Positions 33,787 through 42,800 of a stretch of DNA of 64,000 bases are shown here, piece after piece. The stretch covers positions 62,001 to 126,000 of IMG/VR virus record IMGVR_UViG_3300044612_003086; one strand, 5' to 3'. The notes under the pieces are model-generated. The model was not told the DNA's origin and made no database searches. It saw only the letters and a program-made list of their open reading frames with translations. The DNA is from a virus. The translations under genes and the position numbers were made by a program. How positions within the stretch are numbered: position 1 is the first letter of the stretch; every line of letters starts with the position of its first letter.

Positions 33787-34596
33787 ATGCCTGGTGTACG
33801 GTACGGCCCTGACATTTCTGATGACGCCGCATATATTCTGAATCAAATTGTCAGCCTCCAAGATGTCGAGGCTGACCTCAAGCGTCGTGGGCGAAAACTT
33901 AACGACCGTGACTCGAAGACTTTGGCACGAAACGTAAAAGCAGCTCAAACATTTTTTGGTGTAAGTGCTGCAGACATAAAGAAACGAAAATTCGGTGACA
34001 TGGGAACACTGGCTCAGTATTCCATGGAGGGAATCAATCTCTCTCGCCGCAAGAGGGGGGCCAACGGTAAATGGGTTTACACAAAATCGAAGCGTGTAAA
34101 ACTTGCAAAAGACAAAGATGGAATTGCGAAACGTACAGTTGCTGAAGAGCACGTAAAATACAGAGGAGCGAATCCAGGCCGCACGTTTATTAGTGCTAGC
34201 GAGGACAAGGCAATTCGCAAAAAACTTGACCCAGTTGGTGGTGGAACATACCTTGGAAGGACGAGTCCAAGAAAATTTATGGATGCGCAAAAACGCTTCT
34301 ATGACCGGATGTCAAAAAAAGGCGCAGTATCTTACGGTAACCAACCGGCAAGAAAAATACGCGGTCAGGACGACCTGGATAAAGTCAATATAGCCAAGCA
34401 ATATGGCAAAAGCATCCGTCCAAGAATGACAACCTCACGTCCTGGCGGAAGAAGAAAAGCGACCCCAAAGACTCCAGCTCAGTTGAAGCGTGAAAAGACG
34501 ATTGCAAATGCTGGTCGACGTAGTGGGACTATGAGTACGGCCAAGAAAGCACGTGGGGCAAAAAAGCCAACGAAGCCGCGCAAACGGGCTAAGTAA
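33787..34596 (+). CDS. Very basic protein, possibly DNA-associated
   Basis: 269 residues; ribosome site AAGGAG before the ATG. The N-terminal 60 residues look folded (DISDDAAYILNQIVSLQDVE). The rest is rich in Lys and Arg. The last 60 residues form a Lys/Ala/Pro/Thr tail (GGRRKATPKTPAQLKREK; KKARGAKKPTKPRKRAK) like that of histone H1 or packaged nucleoid proteins. DNA binding is inferred from composition only. It may be a head protein, since connector genes follow. Confidence 0.55.
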   Translation: MPGVRYGPDISDDAAYILNQIVSLQDVEADLKRRGRKLNDRDSKTLARNVKAAQTFFGVSAADIKKRKFGDMGTLAQYSMEGINLSRRKRGANGKWVYTKSKRVKLAKDKDGIAKRTVAEEHVKYRGANPGRTFISASEDKAIRKKLDPVGGGTYLGRTSPRKFMDAQKRFYDRMSKKGAVSYGNQPARKIRGQDDLDKVNIAKQYGKSIRPRMTTSRPGGRRKATPKTPAQLKREKTIANAGRRSGTMSTAKKARGAKKPTKPRKRAK

Positions 34597-34601
34597 TTTA
34601 C

Positions 34602-34991
34602 CTAGCTAGTAAAAATTGATTCCCAATCGCCAAGGTCTACTTCTGCGCCATCACTCGTTGTTTCGTCAATGTCATCTTCATAATAGGCTTCACCCTCTTC
34701 ACCGATACTTTTCTCCATCAGCATTTGTTTAACGCTTTCAACTGGAGAAATTTCAGCCAGAATTTTTCCATCTTTTGTTTCGCCGACGATTCTCATATTG
34801 AGAGAACCCATGCACAAAACGGCAATATCCCAAACGAAGAGCACGAACTCTTCGAGTTGCTCTTCATTCTCTAGTTCTTCATTTTCCTCGAAAAAATAGT
34901 AAAGAATTTCAGATACATGGTTGATTATGTCAACAACATGTTCTTTTTGTTTTTCCTTAGGAATTCGAACAATTTTTGCTTCCTCGGCCAT
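34602..34991 (-). CDS. Small acidic hypothetical protein
   Basis: 129 residues on the opposite strand to its neighbours, convergent with the very basic protein, from which it is separated by 5 bases. The middle has a helical, partly hydrophobic stretch (FVLFVWDIAVLCMGSLNMRIVG). The C-terminal third is acidic (YYEDDIDETTSDGAEVDLGD). No family is recognised. Confidence 0.55.
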   Translation of the reverse strand: MAEEAKIVRIPKEKQKEHVVDIINHVSEILYYFFEENEELENEEQLEEFVLFVWDIAVLCMGSLNMRIVGETKDGKILAEISPVESVKQMLMEKSIGEEGEAYYEDDIDETTSDGAEVDLGDWESIFTS

Positions 34992-35037
34992 ACCCAGAAG
35001 CTAGCACATAGTGTTGGCAAGGGGGATACGTGTTTAA

Positions 35038-35046
35038 TGTTAAAAT
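35038..35046 (+). promoter_or_regulatory. Candidate extended -10 promoter TGTTAAAAT for the neck/tail operon
   Basis: TG-T-TAAAAT lies 43 bases before the connector ATG at 35089. TTGGCA at 35014-35019 is a possible -35 but is 21 bases away, longer than usual. It starts the long plus-strand structural block. Confidence 0.4.
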
Positions 35047-35088
35047 TTAATATCAGCAATTTATTGCATCATTTGACGAGAGGCCGAA

Positions 35089-35733
35089 ATGCTCGCATCT
35101 ATTTTTGACATCAAAACATATATGGACATCTCGCTTACTGCGAGGCAAGAAGACGCCGCGACAATGATTCTTGCCGGACTGCAGAGCGAGCTTGAGGGCT
35201 ATCTAAAAAGACCGATTGAAGTTTCCGAATACACGGAAGAACATCGTCTCACTTCGTCTCACACCGGAATTCCGATGAGCACATTCCTTACAGCAAACGA
35301 TAATACGTATAACTACGGTTTCGAAAGCAGTCCAAAATACGACATGACCACATGGGCTTCTCCACCCCCAGCAATTTATTTTAAAAATACACCAATATCG
35401 TCAATTACGGAAATAAAAGTAAAACCGCTATTTGGTGAAGAGCGAGTTCTTGAAGAAGAGACAGACTATGTAACTCGCCCATATGGGGTTGACTATTATT
35501 ACGGATACGCAGACGATTTGGTCACAGTAACGTACGAAGCGGGATTGGACGGCTCAACAATTCCGGTGTTTAAGTTAATGATTTTGCGTGCCGCCAGCAG
35601 AGAGATGCAAAATATGCACGATGACGTAGTATCCGTTAAAGACCTAAACACGAGGAACACCGGGCCACTGGTTACTGGATTCCTTGATTCTGAACTTATG
35701 GCAGTAAGAAAATACCGCAGAGTAAGGGTTTAA
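35089..35733 (+). CDS. Head-tail connector (gp6-like adaptor)
   Basis: 214 residues. The N-terminal helix bundle is typical of head-tail adaptors (IFDIKTYMDISLTARQEDAATMILAGLQSELEGYLKRPIEV). This is followed by a beta-rich insertion with PISSITEIKV and YGVDYYYGYADDLVTVTYEAG, then a final helix (MILRAASREMQNM). Adaptors dock under the portal and bind the tail. First gene of the plus-strand structural operon. Confidence 0.75.
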   Translation: MLASIFDIKTYMDISLTARQEDAATMILAGLQSELEGYLKRPIEVSEYTEEHRLTSSHTGIPMSTFLTANDNTYNYGFESSPKYDMTTWASPPPAIYFKNTPISSITEIKVKPLFGEERVLEEETDYVTRPYGVDYYYGYADDLVTVTYEAGLDGSTIPVFKLMILRAASREMQNMHDDVVSVKDLNTRNTGPLVTGFLDSELMAVRKYRRVRV

Positions 35734-36230
35734 TGGTGGGCGGAGCTGTCCAATACAAAGTAATCATCAGAATAGATATTGATGAGGCAAAAGACAGGCT
35801 CGACAACATGCTTGACCGCATGAACGATTTCGGTCCAATTCTAAGACACGCTGGAGAAAAGCTCGAGCGCGTTTACTCTGAAAACTTTACGACCATGGGA
35901 GCAATGTCCGCAAAAGCAATGCTTCGCGGTGCCTGGCCACCGCTTGACCCACAGTACGCAGCATGGAAAGCAATGAGATATCCAGGCGCCCCACCATTGG
36001 TGCAGACCGGAGAATTGTTTCGCAGCGTATCCAACTTAACCAAAGGTCCAGTAAATTCAATAAGTGACCACGAAGCAGTATTTGGTGTTGTTGGAAAAAT
36101 TCCAAAGTTCCATCAATACGGAACTGAAAACATGCCAGCTAGAAAAATAATTTTTGTTCCCAAAGATTTTGACAGAGATATGGGTAAAGCTGTCGCTCGC
36201 TATGTCACCGAGGGAAGCAAAATTATATGA
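35733..36230 (+). CDS. Virion morphogenesis / tail completion protein
   Basis: 165 residues; the ATG overlaps the connector stop (TAATG). Matches the phage virion-morphogenesis family (Mu gpG / P2 gpS type): WPPLDPQYAAWKAMRYPGAPPLVQTGELFRS, then HQYGTENMPARKIIFVP. The N-terminal half is helical. These proteins join tail to head or complete the tail. The next gene overlaps by 4 bases. Confidence 0.8.
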   Translation: MVGGAVQYKVIIRIDIDEAKDRLDNMLDRMNDFGPILRHAGEKLERVYSENFTTMGAMSAKAMLRGAWPPLDPQYAAWKAMRYPGAPPLVQTGELFRSVSNLTKGPVNSISDHEAVFGVVGKIPKFHQYGTENMPARKIIFVPKDFDRDMGKAVARYVTEGSKII

Positions 36231-36868
36231 GCGATTTAATGAATGGCGTTCACTTTGCAAAAGAATATGTAAATTCATATCTCCAGCAAGACATACCGAT
36301 AAGACTGGTTAGGTACAGAAACGGCTGGAACCTTCACTCCGGACAACTCCCTGACCCAGAGGACTACCTGGCCCATGAGCCATTGGCCATAGACCATTGG
36401 CCTTCGATAATTACCGTCGCTCTATCTACTGGACAAATGGAAAGAATTGGTTTTGCCGGGCCAGACCCCCTGTATCGAGTCTCGTACAACATGAGGACTT
36501 ACGTTTGGGTTAGAACCGAAGGAACTGCAGAGACGACATTAATGCGAGATAGATTAACAACTGTTGTTCGTTCTGCACTTTTGGACTACCCATGCTTAAA
36601 AGCATATGATTCAAGGACTTCTTTCAGGGCACTAATTGACGAATCAACCTTTCGTGAAGAGTTTTCGGACATTACCCTACTCAAGGGTGACCGGTTTATG
36701 GCTGGTGCATATATTGGTTATACATTAGAAATTGATGAAGTTGTGACGAGACTTGACATCGGAACCATGGACGAACTTCGTTTGGTCGTTAAATCTGTCT
36801 CTTCTGATGGCGCACTTCCATCAATGCTGGACGATGAGAATCAATCGGCAAGCGTTTCGCTTGGTTAG
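36227..36868 (+). CDS. Neck / tail terminator-like protein
   Basis: 213 residues, ATGA overlap with the upstream gene. No strong motif. Beta strands such as PLYRVSYNMRTYVWVRT with an alternating hydrophobic pattern, and a position just before the sheath gene, suggest the tail terminator or neck protein. The C-terminus is Ser/Asp rich. Assigned mainly by position. Confidence 0.55.
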   Translation: MSDLMNGVHFAKEYVNSYLQQDIPIRLVRYRNGWNLHSGQLPDPEDYLAHEPLAIDHWPSIITVALSTGQMERIGFAGPDPLYRVSYNMRTYVWVRTEGTAETTLMRDRLTTVVRSALLDYPCLKAYDSRTSFRALIDESTFREEFSDITLLKGDRFMAGAYIGYTLEIDEVVTRLDIGTMDELRLVVKSVSSDGALPSMLDDENQSASVSLG

Positions 36869-36998
36869 TATCGCTCCAGTATGTTTGGATTTTTCAATTT
36901 TAAGTTAAATAGATAGTTGCATAAAATAAACACTCCCTATCTGTACAATTGAAATCAACATACGGGATTCAACCCCAATACCGAATTAGGAAGGTCCT
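36869..36998 (+). promoter_or_regulatory. Leader of the tail sheath gene with candidate promoter
   Basis: 130 bases without a gene. TGCATAAAAT at 36918-36927 is close to the TGnTAAAAT pattern seen at 35038 and 51224. AGATAG (36911-36916) and CTATCT (36937-36942) form an inverted repeat around it. An AGGAAGG ribosome site lies before the ATG. A separate strong promoter for sheath and tube is plausible because they are the most abundant tail proteins. Confidence 0.4.
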
Positions 36999-38453
36999 AT
37001 GCCTGGTGTAGTGATTTCAACTTCAGTAAGAACCGGCCCGTCAACGGCAACGGTTCGGCAGTCTTCGCAGCTCTTCATTGTTGGCCTCGCGGAGCGTGGA
37101 CCATCAACAGAGGCGGTGCTTGTAGAGAGCATCGCAGAATTCGAAGATGTTTTTGGCCCATACAAGTCAGACTCATACCTTCACCCATTGGTCGAGTGCT
37201 TCTTTGAAGAAGGCGGCACGCGCGCATATGTTGCTCGTGCAGTTGGTGCTTCGGCAACAGTTGGTGAATTGACACTTCAGTCTGGCGGCGATGACGCAAT
37301 GACAATCACGGCAAATGGTGCTGGCGATTGGTCATCAGACATTGAAGTTCAAGTAGAACACCCATCGGGTTCAACATTCAAAGTTAACTTGTTCTTTGAA
37401 GATAGTCTTGTCTACACAACTGGAACAGTTTCATCCGTTCCGCAGGCTGTAGGTAGAATCAATTTGAGCGCAGTCGCATCGCGCTACGTTGTTGCTTCAG
37501 TTGATGACGAAACACTTATCCCAGCCGTTCTTGCAGCCACAGCTCTTTCAGCTGGTGATGCAAATCAATCATCAGTAACGGATTCCACATATACAAGTGC
37601 TCTTGAGCTGTTTAATGACGCACTTGGAACAGGTGCTGTTGCATGTGCTGATTCTTACTCGAACACAATTAGCGCAAACCTGGTTACACATGCAAATGCG
37701 TACAGCAGAATCGCTCTTCTGTACCCAGCAGAAAATGCAACTGCCGCAAACGCAAAGACACTTGCAACAACTATCCAAGCAGCAGACCATGCAGAACATG
37801 CAGCCGTTTACCATCCTTGGGTGCAAGTTCCCACAACGGTTGCCGGTGTTACTCGTTTCATTCCGCCAGTTGGATATGTTGCTGGTAAGCGTGCAGCTGC
37901 ACACAACCAAACAGGTCCACATCTACCAGCCGCTGGTTTGATTTCTTCCGCACGATTCGTGAGCGGATTGAAGACAGACATCAACAAGACAGTTGGCGAT
38001 GACCTAGATGAGTACTCAGTAAATGCACTCAGAATTATCCAGAACACGGTTCGTATCTATGGTGCGCGCTCATGTTCATCAGACACAGACAACTTCCGCT
38101 ACATCACGCAGCAAGATGTTGTCAACTCAATCGTGTCAGAGTGCTACAGAAGCCTTGAGGACCTAGTGTTCAGCCCAATTGATGGCAGAAACACAATCTT
38201 CGCAAACGTCGAGGCTCGCCTCGTTGTAATTCTTGCAGCAATGCGCGACCTTGGTGCTCTTTACCCAGCGTTCGACGTAAATGGCAAGCAACTCGACAAC
38301 GGTTACACCGTGAAGTGCGATACATCGATTAACCCAGCGTCACAACTTCAGACAGGTCTCGTCAAGGCGAGAGTCGGTTTGCGAGTAAGCAGCGTTGGTG
38401 ACCAAATCGAAATCGATATCGTCAAGTCCAACCTAACCGCGTCAGTGGTATAA
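36999..38453 (+). CDS. Contractile tail sheath protein
   Basis: 484 residues. The N-terminus MPGVVIS..VRTGPST, FIVGLAERGPSTEAVLVES, then FFEEGGTRAYVARAVG is diagnostic of phage sheath proteins. The C-terminal domain contains NTVRIYGARSCSSD and a final beta region (GLRVSSVGDQIEIDIVK). It forms the contracting outer tube, which makes this a myovirus-type phage. The tube gene follows 14 bases downstream. Confidence 0.95.
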   Translation: MPGVVISTSVRTGPSTATVRQSSQLFIVGLAERGPSTEAVLVESIAEFEDVFGPYKSDSYLHPLVECFFEEGGTRAYVARAVGASATVGELTLQSGGDDAMTITANGAGDWSSDIEVQVEHPSGSTFKVNLFFEDSLVYTTGTVSSVPQAVGRINLSAVASRYVVASVDDETLIPAVLAATALSAGDANQSSVTDSTYTSALELFNDALGTGAVACADSYSNTISANLVTHANAYSRIALLYPAENATAANAKTLATTIQAADHAEHAAVYHPWVQVPTTVAGVTRFIPPVGYVAGKRAAAHNQTGPHLPAAGLISSARFVSGLKTDINKTVGDDLDEYSVNALRIIQNTVRIYGARSCSSDTDNFRYITQQDVVNSIVSECYRSLEDLVFSPIDGRNTIFANVEARLVVILAAMRDLGALYPAFDVNGKQLDNGYTVKCDTSINPASQLQTGLVKARVGLRVSSVGDQIEIDIVKSNLTASVV

Positions 38454-38467
38454 CGGAGGAATAAACA

Positions 38468-38971
38468 ATGGCCAAAATAGCACAGCGTCAAGTACTTGCG
38501 GAAATTTTCCCAAGCAACTTCGCCAACAACGCCAAGCAGCAGACAAACGTTCAGACGAACCTGCCTAAGTGGACAGGATTCAAGTTTGCTCAGGTGTCGG
38601 GTGGCGAAATCACAGCCTCTGTAGAAAAAATCTACGAGGGTGGAAAGTCTCGCCCAACAGTTCTGTGTGCTCCTTCTGAAATAGGTGACATCACCTTGAC
38701 AGCCCACTACGACGACGATAACGTCGCAGCCGATACGGCTGCAGGTATTGCGGCAAAGATTCAGACGCTGCGCAAGTATGTCGGTGTTGCTTACTACAAC
38801 ATTACGGTATCTACTTACGACTGCGACATCAAGGACCCAACAAACGACCGCTACTACTACGATGCGCTGTTGGTTGGTATTACGGAGCCAGAGGGCGACT
38901 CGTCCTCGGGTGCTCCAGCTACCTTTGCTTTGACTTTCGCAATCTCAGACGTAACGTCAACATCTCGCTAA
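38468..38971 (+). CDS. Tail tube protein
   Basis: 167 residues; strong ribosome site (CGGAGGAATAAACA before the ATG). Tube-type features: FKFAQVSGGEITASVEKIYEGG, then DITLTAHYDD and a closing beta strand FALTFAISDV. Immediately follows the sheath, the standard order. It forms the inner tube through which DNA passes. Confidence 0.85.
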   Translation: MAKIAQRQVLAEIFPSNFANNAKQQTNVQTNLPKWTGFKFAQVSGGEITASVEKIYEGGKSRPTVLCAPSEIGDITLTAHYDDDNVAADTAAGIAAKIQTLRKYVGVAYYNITVSTYDCDIKDPTNDRYYYDALLVGITEPEGDSSSGAPATFALTFAISDVTSTSR

Positions 38972-39019
38972 ATTTGCTAGTTGCGCCACGAGGCGCACTG
39001 GTGTGATAGTTTCTCATAC

Positions 39020-39571
39020 ATGAGCGACAACACACTTTACACATCAGACGAAAACGAGCCAGCACGCAAGAAGGCAACAAAGGATGCTCAGTCATCCGGC
39101 CTTGTGCAGACCAAGGAAGAGTCACAACTAGAGCGTCTTCGCGCTGTGGTGAAGAAGAAGGTTGAACGTTCCTACGTTCTTATCCCTGTTCCGGAACGAC
39201 CTGGCGTGAGCATCAAAGTGAGCCCAAATATCACGCAAAGCCAAATGAAGAATTGGCGCAAAAATGCAGGTGAAGATTCGCGCAACGGTCTCGATGCAAC
39301 AAAGTTTGCTTGCTTGGTTATCGGTCACACCGCAACCGGAATCTTTATTGACGACGAAGAGGTGTTTGACGAAAATGGCAATTTCTTGAATTTCGCACAT
39401 CCGATAATTCTCGAAATGACAGAGGCAGCACGCCCTGTTCCAGACGCAGTTCGTGCGATGTTTGGCGTTGACCCACACGTGGAGTCTGCAGCACTTGCAA
39501 TTCTTGATGCCGCTGGATATTCGGATACGGTCGCAGCAGTGGACCCTACGAAGGAGTCTTCAGCGAATTAG
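39020..39571 (+). CDS. Tail assembly chaperone, G-like product
   Basis: 183 residues from the ATG at 39020 (an upstream TTG at 38981 has less support). Begins MSDNTLYTSDENEPARKKATK. The middle has VLIPVPERPGVSIKVSPNI and ATKFACLVIGHTATGIFIDDEEV, with a helical C-terminus. It lies between tube and tape measure, the fixed place of the chaperone pair, and an overlapping frame continues past its stop. Helps assemble the tail around the tape measure and is not in the virion. Confidence 0.75.
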   Translation: MSDNTLYTSDENEPARKKATKDAQSSGLVQTKEESQLERLRAVVKKKVERSYVLIPVPERPGVSIKVSPNITQSQMKNWRKNAGEDSRNGLDATKFACLVIGHTATGIFIDDEEVFDENGNFLNFAHPIILEMTEAARPVPDAVRAMFGVDPHVESAALAILDAAGYSDTVAAVDPTKESSAN

Positions 39572-39741
39572 TTGAAGATTCCGCAATAAAGTCAGCAGCT
39601 CGACTCGGTGAGCTGTTCCACACAAATCCGCTAGACCTATTGGCTGTAGAGGATGTTGACTGGTTGATGCTTTTGGCCTGTGCTAAAGTTATATCTAACG
39701 ACCGCGAAGAGCAAGAGCGTAAGTCGAAGACTCAGAGGTAG
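39508..39741 (+). CDS. Frameshift extension of the tail chaperone (GT-like product)
   Basis: Open frame in the -1 phase relative to the chaperone, with no sensible start of its own. It is open from 39508, overlaps the chaperone end and stops at TAG 39739-39741. The encoded tail includes ELFHTNPLDLLAVEDVDWLML, the helical pattern of the T domain. A -1 slip on the Pro codon CCT (39545-39547, giving CCC) would fuse the two. An AAGGAG at 39551-39556 follows. No classical XXXYYYZ heptamer is present. Shift site inferred. Confidence 0.65.
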   Translation, partial: CRWIFGYGRSSGPYEGVFSELVEDSAIKSAARLGELFHTNPLDLLAVEDVDWLMLLACAKVISNDREEQERKSKTQR

Positions 39742-39816
39742 TACGGGAAACCCCAGAAACCCCATAGCTCGGCAGTTCCTTACACTCACGTGACTTAAAA
39801 CTCACCTGGAGCAGTA

Positions 39817-42800
39817 ATGGCCGACGAGACAGTCAATATAAAAATAAAGATTGATGCGAAGACTCGTGAACTTCGCAAGGTCATGGCTGAGCTTGGCGCG
39901 CTCAAGAAGATGGAGCGCCGTTTTGCTAGCGGTAGAACCATTGAAAACTACGCCCAATCCACCACCCGAAGTATTTCAGGTATGGCGTCAAAGTGGAAAC
40001 GCAGTTTCGATGAAATAGATGCTGCTACCAAGATGACTGGAAAGTTTCTTGGTGGCTTCTTGAAGCTCGCCATTAAGAGCGTAATTATAGAAATGGCGCT
40101 ACTTTCAGCAACAATGATTGGAGTTCACGCACTCTTCAAGGCTGGTCAATTCTTGGTCAAGGCGTACCAAGGAGCTATGCAGTTTTTAGCTGGTGGGGCT
40201 GCCGCAGCTGCGATGGCAATAGGAACAGTTGCTGCAGCAATACGTGAGCAGCAGGCAGCAATGTTTGCATATAGAGGAAAGGGAGCAAAAGAGTTCGGTT
40301 CATCCATGAATCAAACGAGAATGGCAATGCGAAACCTTCAATCAGATGTTTCGCTTGCAGGACTTGGTGTCGATTCGCTGAACAAGGCATTTGGCGTTAT
40401 GTCTAAGACCATGAATATGGCGCAGATAAATGCGAGCAATAAAACAATCCGAGCTTTGATGGATTTTGGTTCAGCAGGACAGGACCCAGCAAAAGCTGTT
40501 GAACAAGTTGCCGCAGTAGTCGCTGCTCTCTCTGACCAGAAAAAGGGAATCGGCGAGGTAATGGCCGAAGCAAAAAAACTCGGTCCAGAAATGCAAAAAG
40601 CACTGAAAGATGCGAATATTAAAACGAAAGACCAGTTTAAAGAGCTTTTATTTTCTGGAAAGCTTGCTGAAAAAGGAGGTGTTGCTGGACAGTTTGAAGC
40701 AGTAAACAACACACTCATCGGACAACTTAAAGCATATTTCGGAGTAATCCGTAGCGAATTTGCAGACTTCGGCGACCAGTTCCTTGAGCCAACCAAAAAA
40801 GCATTTGAAGAAGTATTTGGGATTATACGAAGAGACCTTGCTCGAGCAAGCGCAGCAATTGCCGGAGGTCCTGGATTCGATTCATTTACCGGTGGTTTTG
40901 TAACGGCAATAGACAAGCTGTCCAACTGGATGGTCACGATGTTGCGGGAGTATTTACCAAAAGCACAAGGAATGTTTGAAAGAATGGGCAATTGGTTTTC
41001 TAACTTCCGCCGTGGTTGGAACTTGCTTCTCGATAAGCTACGACCTCTCATAGATGGCGCTAGAGTTTTGTACAAAGCGTGGGACCCAATCTGGGAAGCC
41101 ATTAAGCGTGGCGCAGACAACCTTACTCTTTTCAGAGAATTGCTTATCAAGAATGAAGACAGTGTTGCCGAATTTGGGCAGCGCATAGGCGACTTGATTG
41201 ACAGCTTGGCTAAATATTTCATGAACATGAAAAAAATGTTTGCTGACATGGCTCCTTTTATAAACGACCTTCTCGCCGGAGTAAAAATGATGTTCGACCT
41301 TTTGTCGAAAATGCAAACTCTCGGTGCTGGAAATGGTCTTGCGTCCGCCCTTGCGCCTCTATTTGGTTTTGCTATAGCGGCACGAGGAATGAAGAGCGTT
41401 AAGGGCATGATGATGCCTGGCGTCGGCGCAATGAGTACCCAGCAAATGAACGTAACAGCAGGAACAGTAAATGTTGGAAGTGCTGCACTTACAGGACCAA
41501 CTGGCCCTTCGGAAATGTCAAGACTCGCCAGCGGAGGAAGGGCTGCAGCTGTCAGTGGTTCGCCGGAAGCAAAAAAGGGTCTCGCCTCAGGACTGGCTAC
41601 TGCTGGTATGGCATCGAAAGCTGGAGGTTCACCGAAAGAATTTCCAGGAGCTGGCTCCATTACTCCATCCACCGGATTCTTTCAGGCCCTTGGCATAGGG
41701 TATCGAGAGCCAACCAATAACGGGATGGCAGCAGCAACAGCCCGAAGGATTGAGGGATACGCACGGCGTCGCGATGCTGCGCTCGGGTTTACAACTGGCC
41801 CTGGCATTGGTTCGCGAATTGGTGCATCAATCATGGCACGCACTAGGGACTATGCATCAGCAGCAGCAATGACCCCGGCAGAAAGGGGTGGTCTCAGCGC
41901 ATCAGAATATGCCGCTGGCGGAGTTGGTGGTGGCGCTACATACGGAGAAGCAATGCGCAACTCAATGACGAGGGCCGGAGCGCATGTTCGTTATGGGGCA
42001 CTTGCAGGAGCCGATAGGGCTCAACTATTTGCGCGAAGAGTTGGTACTGCTGCTTCACGCGGCATGGACTACATGAGACAGGCTGCATATGACCCAAATC
42101 TAAAAAATGCTGACGGACAAACCGTGGGTGGATATGTAAACCTCCAGGAACAAAGAAATGCCATACGAGCAAACCGAGATTCAGCAATCGATGCACGCGG
42201 CGGAAAATTTCTCGCAAGGCAAGCAGAAAATATACGTGCCATGCGACAGAATTTACGCTTAGAAAGAAACATGACAAAATTCGGTGCAGCGCAGCAGAAA
42301 TTCGGTAAGAGCTTCGGTGGTCGAATGGGTACTGCGATGGGGCTTGGAATGGCCAGCCAGTATGCGCCAGAAGAAATGCGTGGAGCAATGGCGCTCGGCG
42401 CAACCGTATCGCAGCTTGACCCGCGACTTGGTATCGCGGTAGCTGGTATAGGTGGCGCCATGACTGCTCGTGGCGGACTCAAAGGCGGCCTTGCTGGAGC
42501 AGCTGGCGGAGCAGCGCTCGGCGCGCAGTTCGGAGGAGCATACGGAGCACTGGCTGGTGCGGTAATCGGAGGAGTATTTGGCGTAATCAAAGGCAGCATA
42601 AATAAAGGTGCTTATGAAATGAAGCAAGCCAGAGAAGTAGCTCGTGAAAGTATCAGGCAAATATTTTCCGGCATTGCAACTGCTGCTGGAACACAATTTG
42701 AAAGAAATAAAAGAACATACGAAGCTGGCGGCATGTTAAGCGGTGGCGGTGCGTTCGGCGATGTCGCCAAAGATTTTGTTTCCAGGAGGATGCGTGCAGC

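Noticed and set aside
40338-41672. 444-residue open frame on the minus strand
   Set aside because: Antisense of the tape measure gene. Ala/Pro/Ser-rich composition follows from the codon bias of the real gene.
42069-42599. Pro/Ala-rich open frame on the minus strand
   Set aside because: Antisense of the Gly/Ala-rich part of the tape measure.
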